This document shows, piece by piece, positions 51,893 to 57,697 of a stretch of 57,697 bases of DNA. Origin of the DNA: Armatimonadota bacterium (lineage in GTDB: Bacteria > Sysuimicrobiota > Sysuimicrobiia > Sysuimicrobiales > Humicultoraceae). The stretch lies in contig JAVHLY010000007.1 of NCBI GenBank assembly GCA_031081585.1, positions 42,626-100,322 on the forward strand, given 5' to 3'. The notes beneath the pieces were generated by a model that saw nothing but the letters and a program-made list of their open reading frames with translations, was not told the DNA's origin and did not search any database. Each line of letters opens with the position of its first letter. Within the stretch, counting starts at the first letter, position 1. The translations under genes were made by a program, and so were the position numbers.

Positions 51893-53118
51893 GACCGCCT
51901 CGGCTCCTTCCAAAGCCGAACCGTGAGGCGGCTCTCCTCGGGGATAAACTCGGGTTCGGTTCCGTTGTGGGCGCGCATGCCCGGGATGATCTTCTCGCGC
52001 ACTCCCATTCCTCGGAAATCCACGTAGCGGTAGTCGCGCATCACGTTGACCAGCGTCTGGTTCCGCGCGTAGCGCATGCCCGCCTTCATCCCTTCTAGGG
52101 TGACCGTGTTCGGCAACCTGCCCGGGCTCTGGATCTCGAGCCGATCCGAATAGACGGCGAGCGTGATGTCCGAGCCCGCCACGCTGTAGTCTCGGTGGAC
52201 GAGGGCGTTTACGACCGCTTCCCGGAGAACCGCAGGGGGGTAGGCAGGCCGATCAACCCTCTGCCCGCCCTCGAGGTGAGCAGTCGGCTCCGTGTTCCGG
52301 TTCACGAAGTCCAGCGCCTGTTCGACGAGGCCCGATTCGGTGATGGAACCATCAGCGGCGCAGAGAGGCACCAAGGGTCCCTTCAACTGTTCGTCCGCGC
52401 GGGTGGCGTAATCCGGCGTCGCGCCGGGATAGCACAATGCACGAATCCCCGACTGCGGCAGAAATCGCTTGGGCGTCCTCCCGAAGAGCAGCATGCCGTC
52501 AATGCTAGGCACAGCCTGGCCTGCGGACACGGTCATGAGATCCAGATTGCGCAGAAGCCTCTCCCACTCCTCGACGGCTGCTTCGGCGGGGACGCTTCCC
52601 CCGAGGACGCGGGCGAAGTAATCGCGGAGCCGCCGGTCGTCGAGATCTTCCAGCGTGGCACCGGGTACGGGCTTCAGACCATACTGGACTCGCCCGGACG
52701 CCTGGAACATGCGCTCGAGCTCTTCGCGGCTGGCCTCGCGGCTTGTACTCCCCACGCGGATGAAATAGGTGCGGCGGTTGTTGTGAACCCGTCCGTAGGG
52801 TTTGTCCGGGCCTTGGGAGACGCGAACGATCAGGACGTCTTTTCCAGGCTCAACCGCACGCACCCAGGAGAGGTGCGGCACGATGGGAGGCTCGATCTTC
52901 ACTCGGCAGAGCTCCGCGACCCATTCCTCGAGGTTGGGTCTCGAGGTCCCCGACACGGTGCCATCGTCCTCGATCCCGAGAAGGACGATCCCGCCCTCCA
53001 GATTCAGGAAGGCCACGAGTTCCTTGGCGAGCTCGTGGTTCTCAACGTCGTCGCGCTTGAACTCGACGCCGGAGTTCTCGCCGTTTTTCAGAAGTTCCAA
53101 GAGTTCGGTCTTCGTCAT
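51889..53118 (-). CDS. AlbA_2 domain ATP-binding protein (Schlafen-like), second copy
   Basis: A 409-residue protein. The AlbA_2 domain at the N-terminus shows ENSGVEFKRDDVENHELAKELVAFLN and GGIVLLGIEDDGTVSG; the C-terminal part has an HATPase_c_4-like fold (PPAVLREAVVNALVHRDYS, SDRLEIQSPGRLPN, RYARNQTLVNVMRDY). Annotated relatives are called putative transcriptional regulators or RecG-like proteins; several act in phage defence. It overlaps the methylase start by ATGA and sits 11 bp after the PHP-ATPase gene. Confidence 0.9.
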   Translation of the reverse strand: MTKTELLELLKNGENSGVEFKRDDVENHELAKELVAFLNLEGGIVLLGIEDDGTVSGTSRPNLEEWVAELCRVKIEPPIVPHLSWVRAVEPGKDVLIVRVSQGPDKPYGRVHNNRRTYFIRVGSTSREASREELERMFQASGRVQYGLKPVPGATLEDLDDRRLRDYFARVLGGSVPAEAAVEEWERLLRNLDLMTVSAGQAVPSIDGMLLFGRTPKRFLPQSGIRALCYPGATPDYATRADEQLKGPLVPLCAADGSITESGLVEQALDFVNRNTEPTAHLEGGQRVDRPAYPPAVLREAVVNALVHRDYSVAGSDITLAVYSDRLEIQSPGRLPNTVTLEGMKAGMRYARNQTLVNVMRDYRYVDFRGMGVREKIIPGMRAHNGTEPEFIPEESRLTVRLWKEPRRS

Positions 53119-53129
53119 CGTGTCCCTTC

Positions 53130-55829
53130 CTAGAAGCCGTACTTCAGGCGCCGCATCTCGAATGCTTCCCGTCCACCTTCCAGGACCTCCTCGACAAGCT
53201 CTCTGACGGGGCGGGCGTCGATAGACCCCATGTGCTCCTTCGGCATCCGCGCCCTGCCTTCCTGCCCGGCCTCACCGGAGGCGGTCAATCCGACGATGAG
53301 TTCGGCGTCCCCGAGCACGGGTATGTTCGCGTTGTGCGTCGCAAAAACGAACTGCCTGCGCCGTTTCTCCTCGCGCATCTTCGGCACGATACCCTCTGTG
53401 ATGAACCTGTTGTCCAGATCGTCCTCCGGTTGGTCCACCACGAGAGGGGCATCGGACTCGAGAAGCAGTAGGAGAAGAACGGCCGTCGCCTTTTGGCCCG
53501 TCGAGAGACCCTCGAGCTTCTGCCACCGAGCAGGTTGGCCTTCGCCTGCCACGTTCAACTCGATCTGGGTCGTGGGGGCCAAATCCAGCTCCTCGAGTTC
53601 CATGACCACTTCCGAGGGTGCCTGCGCGAGCCGGTCTGCTTGCGCTGGAGGCATCTTGTACCTTTGGGCGAGTGCGTCCCTTCCCGATCTCCAGGCGTCG
53701 GAGAGTTCCTTCAGGGAGAGGCTTTCGGCCTGCCGGAGCGCATCAAGCGCTTCTGAAAGTCGACCACCGACGCGCTCCTTGAGGAGTTGAAAAAGAGGCT
53801 CGCGATTTCCGGCAAAGGTCACCTGGACACGCACGCGTTCGGCGAGTTGCTTGCTGACCTTCTTCGCGGCGCGCTCGAGTTGCCGGAACTCCTCGGCCTT
53901 CACGTCTTCCCATTCTGCGAGCAGACTCCGGCGACGGTCTTCGTGCTCCTTCCTGGTTCGCTGGAGAATGGCCTGGCGCTCCCGAAGCGGCCGAAGCTCC
54001 TCGATCTGGCGCCTCAGACGAATGAACTCCTCTCCGTCGATCTTCGATTTCTGCAGCTCACGGAGGATCTTCTCGTAGGCCGCCTGAACTTCCTTCTTGC
54101 GTACTTCCCACTTCTTCTTCACGTCGGCCAGGCCGCGGTCGGCGACCTCGAGGGCCTCTTGCATCTGCCTGGCTACCGCTTCAAGTTCGCGGTTGAGCCG
54201 GGAGAGCACGGTCTCGATCTCTGCCAGGATCTCCTTGCCCGGCAGACCGTCGAGGGCCTTCTGCGAGACGAACACGCGGTCGACTGGCAATGCGCGTCGC
54301 AGATCCTCAAGCACCTGTCGGTACGGCGCAAGACGACCGCCGGCCGTCTTGAGAACCTGCTCCTCCCGCACCAGGAGGCTCTGTTCTTTGAGTCGCTCTT
54401 CCAGGCCCGCATCCTGGAATCGCTTCAGGGTTTCTTCGAGAGCCGGGAGCGCAGCCAGGCGCTCTTCGACTTGCAGAAGCTCTCTGTCCGAGTCGAGGAT
54501 CTTCGCTCGAGACTGCTCGAGCTGCCTCCTGACGTCGGCCTTGCGCTGAGCGAGTGCCGCATCCCGCTCCACGAAACGTTCGAGCAAGCGCGTGCGCTTC
54601 TCCGGGCTCTTCGCCAGCTCGGATATTTCATGCTGTCCGAACACTTCGACCTGCGGGACAATGGTCGCGGGAGTCAGATTCAGAATCTCGCCGTTCTGGA
54701 CTCGGATCACCGGTGGATTGGGAATGGTCCGCTCGATGCGATACTCCTGCTTGTTGGGTCGGTGAGAACGGACAAGCAGGGAGATCTTGGTGCCGTTCCT
54801 CAGGACGTTCCGCACGATGCCCTCGTGTGCCTTCCGGGCATCTTCGCCGAGCGGTTCCAGTCCAAGGACGTACCGCAGGCTCTCAATCACCGTGGACTTG
54901 CCGGTTCCTCGTCCGCCCACGAGCACATTCAGATTCTCGTTGAAGTGAATCGCGGCACCATCGAGGAACCCACCTTCCCAGGCGATGGTGACGAATTCGG
55001 CATGGTCTTCGGGAGAAGGAGCGCTGTTCAAGCGAATCCTTGAGCCCGGATCGAGAAAGGCCTGCCGGAGGCCCTCAACACCCACCTCGGACATCTTGAT
55101 CCAGCAGGTGGCGGAGGGGTCATCCAGGTCCCCGGGTGCCGCGACATCACGAGCGTTCACTACCGCGACGGCGAGCCCGTTGCCTGATACGTGCGGGCGA
55201 CGGTAATCGGGGTTCTTGTTCTCGACGATGACGCGGACGTCCTGGGGCAGGTCGTCAACGGGCCCCGGAATCTGAACGGCAAGCAGGTTGTCGTCCTTCC
55301 AGGCGCGGATTCTCGCCTGTCCGCTCAGCACTCTAAACAGACCGCCGTCGTTCGTTACGTGCGCCGCGATGGTCACTCCACCCTGCTCCCGGACGCAGCG
55401 GAGGATGTCCGTGAAGGTCTTGGTCGACGGCTGCGAGGACTGGTCCGTATTGCGAATGCCGAACTCCCCCAGGTAGCGCCCAAGGCGATCCTCGTCGGTG
55501 TCCGGGGGATAGATGCACAGCACATGAACCCCTTCGCTGCTCGAGAGCTCAAACCCGGGAAGCACGTGGATGTCACGGTCTTGAGCGGCCTCCCGGATGA
55601 GCGCGACGCCGCTCACGTGGTTGTGATCCGTTACAGCCAGCACGGAGACGCCCAACGCCGCAGCCTTGTCCACGACCTGGCGGGCATAGGTTTCGGCGTT
55701 CCCTTGGGCGGCCTTGCCGCGATAGGTCGTCGAATAGTGGTGGGGATTGATCTGGAGCGCGCACTTATAGAAGCGAGCCCCGCCGGGCAGCTTGAGAGCG
55801 TTCAGGAGAGGATCGGCTTTCGGCGTCAT
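53130..55829 (-). CDS. PHP-domain SMC-like ATPase (TrlF-like)
   Basis: An 899-residue protein. The N-terminal PHP-type phosphoesterase domain has INPHHYS, VTDHNHVSG and PGFELSSSEGVHVL (residues about 25-120). An ABC/SMC ATPase follows with Walker A GGRGTGKST near residue 330, long coiled coil (about 430-700), signature-like LSTGQKATAVLLLLL and Walker B LVVDQPEDDLDN, then ATHNANIPV. This pairing of a nuclease-like domain and an SMC motor matches AAA proteins called TrlF. It would sense or cut DNA ends or tRNA; the precise target is unknown. ATG 55829 overlaps the DUF3883 remnant stop. Confidence 0.88.
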   Translation of the reverse strand: MTPKADPLLNALKLPGGARFYKCALQINPHHYSTTYRGKAAQGNAETYARQVVDKAAALGVSVLAVTDHNHVSGVALIREAAQDRDIHVLPGFELSSSEGVHVLCIYPPDTDEDRLGRYLGEFGIRNTDQSSQPSTKTFTDILRCVREQGGVTIAAHVTNDGGLFRVLSGQARIRAWKDDNLLAVQIPGPVDDLPQDVRVIVENKNPDYRRPHVSGNGLAVAVVNARDVAAPGDLDDPSATCWIKMSEVGVEGLRQAFLDPGSRIRLNSAPSPEDHAEFVTIAWEGGFLDGAAIHFNENLNVLVGGRGTGKSTVIESLRYVLGLEPLGEDARKAHEGIVRNVLRNGTKISLLVRSHRPNKQEYRIERTIPNPPVIRVQNGEILNLTPATIVPQVEVFGQHEISELAKSPEKRTRLLERFVERDAALAQRKADVRRQLEQSRAKILDSDRELLQVEERLAALPALEETLKRFQDAGLEERLKEQSLLVREEQVLKTAGGRLAPYRQVLEDLRRALPVDRVFVSQKALDGLPGKEILAEIETVLSRLNRELEAVARQMQEALEVADRGLADVKKKWEVRKKEVQAAYEKILRELQKSKIDGEEFIRLRRQIEELRPLRERQAILQRTRKEHEDRRRSLLAEWEDVKAEEFRQLERAAKKVSKQLAERVRVQVTFAGNREPLFQLLKERVGGRLSEALDALRQAESLSLKELSDAWRSGRDALAQRYKMPPAQADRLAQAPSEVVMELEELDLAPTTQIELNVAGEGQPARWQKLEGLSTGQKATAVLLLLLLESDAPLVVDQPEDDLDNRFITEGIVPKMREEKRRRQFVFATHNANIPVLGDAELIVGLTASGEAGQEGRARMPKEHMGSIDARPVRELVEEVLEGGREAFEMRRLKYGF

Positions 55830-55835
55830 CGATGA

Positions 55836-55942
55836 CCTCCATAACCCGGGCTCTCCTCCCGCACCTGCATCGGCTTCGTCAGGGCATCCAGCGACAGGTA
55901 GTAATGCGCCACCTTGGTCGCCTCGTGCCAGTCGAGGCGGGC
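55836..55942 (-). repeat. Direct repeat copy A (DUF3883 gene tail)
   Basis: 107 bp aligning without gaps to 57590-57696; by hand, 13 differences, with an identical run of about 36 bp (covering DALTKPMQVREE). The pair brackets the Schlafen-like gene. Confidence 0.85.
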
Positions 55943-55980
55943 GGGGTGTTTGATCGGTTCTTGGAGCTGCGGGCTGGTGG

Positions 55981-56017
55981 TGCCTGCCTGCGCCGCGCCC
56001 GTTGCGGCAGGCAGGCA
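55981..56017. repeat. Imperfect inverted repeat related to the 48.2 kb palindrome
   Basis: Arms 55981-55991 (TGCCTGCCTGC) and 56007-56017 with a 15-nt GC-rich loop, read in frame within the DUF3883 remnant. It shares the CTGCCTGC/GCAGGCAG arms with 48239-48260. Confidence 0.65.
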
Positions 56018-56040
56018 GTTCGTGACCACATACAGCCAGT

Positions 56041-56110
56041 AGCAATTGCGCGCTGCCGTGCGATTATTTGCACGCGAGCGATTCGCAATTGCACGCGAGC
56101 AATTATTTGC
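56041..56110. repeat. AT-richer microrepeat block
   Basis: TGCACGCGAGC occurs at 56069 and 56090 (21-bp period), with ATTATTTGC at 56063 and 56102 and GCAATTGC twice. The block encodes the Arg/Ala/Asn-rich start of the DUF3883 remnant and looks like short tandem expansion with internal palindromes at the junction between two genes. Confidence 0.6.
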
Positions 56111-57583
56111 TCGGAATTCCATATCGGGTTCCTTTCGTCGAGCCGGCAATTCGCTGGATCTTCCCCAGCCTTTCGAGCCTCTTCAACAGCCGATAAGCCT
56201 GCATAGGATTCAGTCGGCAAAGTTCGGCTACCTCGCCCCGGTCAATGGAGCCGTGCTTGTGCACGAACTGCAAGACCATTTGCTCCTGCTGGATCGGTTC
56301 GAAGCCGCGTTGACGGACGTAGGCCGCCCGCTCGCCCAGCCGGCGATAGGTCGCGGCCGAGAGGTGCCACGTCCGACCCTTTCTCTCCCCGCGAGACTCA
56401 ACCAGACCGCCTCCACCAGCCGCTGGAGGAAGCTACGAGCCTCGGCTTGCGCTTTCTGAATGAGAGCGCCGGCCTTATCCGTCGTCAGGCAGCGCTCGAT
56501 CCACAGGTAGTTCAACAGCAGCAACTCATCGAGCCCCAGTGTGCGCCCTGCCTGACTTTCCTCGGCCACCATCCGGGCAAACTCGAGGTTGGCCTCGCCT
56601 CCAGGAAGGACGAGCACGACTCCGGTCTCGTTGCTGCGGGCATAGCTGGGGGCCGGGCGGCCGTTGCGCAGCTGCTCGAAGTAGATGGTGTCGATGCCCC
56701 GTGCCGTGCGCTCGACGATGCCGGCGCGCTTGAAGGCGTCGGCGAGCAGCGGATTGCGGGGCCGCGGTTGCGTGACCAGCAGGTTGTCGAGCCGCACGCC
56801 CTCGGGGAACCCGCCTGGGTTGCCGATCTCGATGCGGTCCTCGTGCCACTGCACATGAACGGCGCCGAGCCGGGTGTAGTCCCGGTGAATCAGAGCGTTG
56901 GCCAGGCCTTCGCGGAACACCGCCGGCGGGTAGTCGGGCACCGCAATGCGCAGCATCCCAACCAGCACTTCCTCCTCGCGATTGCGGGCGCGGAAGCGGG
57001 CCAGCAGCTCGTCAACGACGCGCAGCAACGGCCAGCGGAAAAAGTCGTTGACCTGGACCTGCTGCCCCGAGAGCACCTGGAACGCCACCTCGTGTGTCGG
57101 GAGCAGCCGGCGCAAAGCCTCTTCCCGTCCGAACAGCAGCAGGCCGAGCACCCGCACCGCGGACAGGTCGTGGCTGGCCTGGACGGCGCCGAGCGCCTTC
57201 GCCAGTTCGATGTCCGGCAAGTCTACGAGACCGGCGTCACCGCGCCCCTGGCTCTCGCGAACAAAACGGCGGAAACGGTCGAACTCTAGTGGGTCGAGAT
57301 CGTCCCACCGAGCGCCCCGGACCACGAGCCCCGAGTAGTCCAGCACGCCTCGGTCCGCCTGGAGCGCTTGCATCTCGTGAAAATGGAACGGAACGCAAGC
57401 GGGGCGGCCGTCGCCCCCGACGCCGATGAGGAGCCACGCCGGTGTATCGCCCGAGCGATTGGCCAGGCACACCACCGCCTCGACGAGCTCGCCGTCCGAA
57501 AGTGATTGCCGCTCTTCGCCCTTGAACTCCACCAGCAGCGTCTCACCCGCGCCGATGAGGCTCCTCAGATCCTCAAGGGTCAC
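56103..57583 (-). CDS. AlbA_2/Schlafen-like protein with winged helix, frameshifted near its 3' end
   Basis: An AlbA_2 domain (GETLLVEFKGEERQSLSDGE, then WLLIGVGGDGR), an HATPase-like region (PPAVFREGLANALIHRDYT, EDRIEIGNPGGFPEGVRLDN) and a Glu/Leu-rich helical part. As read, the frame turns to Ser/Arg-rich noise after LQRLVEA and ends at 56228. In the adjacent frame the sequence continues VESRGERKGRTWHLSAATY and FVHKHGSIDRGEVAELCRLN, a winged helix, ending GTRYGIPSK at 56103. One extra G (CC at 56407-56408 on the plus strand) restores it. The GTG start overlaps the DUF3883 gene stop. It is a paralogue of the gene at 51889. Confidence 0.82.
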
Positions 57584-57696
57584 GACGGTCCTCCATAAGG
57601 CGGGGACTCCTCCCGCACCTGCATCGGCTTCGTCAGGGCATCGACCGACAGGTAGTAGTGCGCGACCTTTGTAACCTCGTGCCATTCGAAGCGGGC
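57580..57696 (-). CDS. C-terminal end of a DUF3883 protein, truncated by the window
   Basis: The last 38 residues (ARFEWHEVTKVAHYYLSVDA, then LTKPMQVREESPPYGGPS) of a protein whose body lies beyond the window edge. DUF3883 usually closes large helicases or ATPases in defence operons, so the missing helicase of this system may be just outside. The tail overlaps the Schlafen-like gene start (GTGA). Confidence 0.75.
   Translation of the reverse strand, partial: ARFEWHEVTKVAHYYLSVDALTKPMQVREESPPYGGPS
57590..57696 (-). repeat. Direct repeat copy B (DUF3883 gene tail)
   Basis: Partner of 55836-55942. This copy is the tail of a longer gene running off the window, so it is probably the original and copy A the duplicate. 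Confidence 0.85.
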
Positions 57697-57697
57697 T

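Larger units (their letters stand above)
55826..56122 (-). pseudogene. Remnant of a DUF3883 protein C-terminus
   Basis: A 98-residue reading frame whose last 70 residues are the end of a DUF3883 domain (CYWLYVVTNC, PQLQEPIKHPARLDWHEATKV, AHYYLSLDALTKPMQVREES). It lacks the rest of the domain; the first 30 residues are an Arg/Asn/Ala microrepeat. The final 107 bp match the tail of another DUF3883 gene at 57590-57696 at about 88% by hand count. A CTGCCTGC inverted repeat interrupts the domain (LPAATGAAQAG). Its ATG lies in the 3' end of the Schlafen-like gene and its stop overlaps the next start, so it may still be translated as a coupling peptide. Confidence 0.75.

Noticed and set aside
43244-57697. 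Complete BREX or DISARM system
   Set aside because: No PglZ, BrxL, DUF1998 helicase or PLD gene is visible in the window; only the methylase and ATPase resemble BREX components.

Overview
The window is a 57.7 kb piece of a very GC-rich bacterial chromosome. GTG starts are frequent, genes are coupled by ATGA/GTGA overlaps, and good Shine-Dalgarno sequences of the AGGAGG type occur. A menaquinone prenyltransferase, a type II NADH dehydrogenase, a formate-dehydrogenase-like molybdoenzyme with its cofactor genes, and an unusually long NDK suggest a free-living, respiring, probably uncultivated lineage. The phylum cannot be fixed from the sequence. No rRNA, tRNA, CRISPR array or insertion sequence was recognised, and no gene-free stretch exceeds about 300 bases.

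Layout. 1-1.3 kb: frameshifted 3' end of a subtilisin-like protease and a secreted protein. 1.3-6.2 kb: TetR operon (TetR, FMN-barrel protein, SsuABC-type importer, MenA) behind a perfect 18-bp palindrome. 6.2-9.4 kb: NUDIX hydrolase and M24 peptidase, then convergent nth and mutY with overlapping tails. 9.6-14.3 kb: D-aminopeptidase, gamma-glutamyltransferase, NDH-2, long NDK and a small membrane protein. 14.3-16.7 kb: two hypothetical proteins and a GH1 glycosidase. 16.7-22.4 kb: formate-dehydrogenase-like enzyme, FdhD, MobA and a MoeA-MobB fusion, together forming a supply chain for one molybdoenzyme. 22.4-28.2 kb: SbcC/SbcD-like pair behind two CorC-type membrane proteins. 28.4-33.9 kb: polar amino acid ABC transporter (AapJQMP type), amidohydrolase and DedA protein. 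34-36.8 kb: rhomboid protease, YeaQ/YmgE protein, collagen-like membrane protein and MreB.

36.9-42.6 kb holds the first candidate for something new. An ABC exporter is followed by a 41-residue Gly/Pro/Thr-rich peptide with a perfect Shine-Dalgarno sequence, a strong hairpin, a Hanks-type kinase, an OmpR-type response regulator, a small membrane protein and a sensor kinase. Three TCA-containing units spaced exactly 11 bp apart lie before the exporter. The set resembles a self-regulated peptide production/export locus with a kinase in place of the usual maturase.

42.6-57.7 kb is an accessory region of visibly lower GC, nearly all on the minus strand and continuing beyond the window. In transcription order it holds the tail of a DUF3883 protein, an AlbA_2/Schlafen-like protein, a duplicated DUF3883 remnant, a PHP-SMC ATPase, a second AlbA_2 protein, a DUF1156 DNA methylase, an EVE-like/PD-(D/E)XK nuclease, a DUF499 ATPase, TcmP and its three-Cys DUF5131 partner. 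This is most likely a multi-gene DNA-modification-based defence operon. A duplicated 107-bp gene tail and a mobile-looking palindrome show recent rearrangement.

Three genes (S8 protease, collagen-like protein, Schlafen-like protein) are each repaired by adding one G at a G run. This may reflect sequence or assembly error as much as biology.
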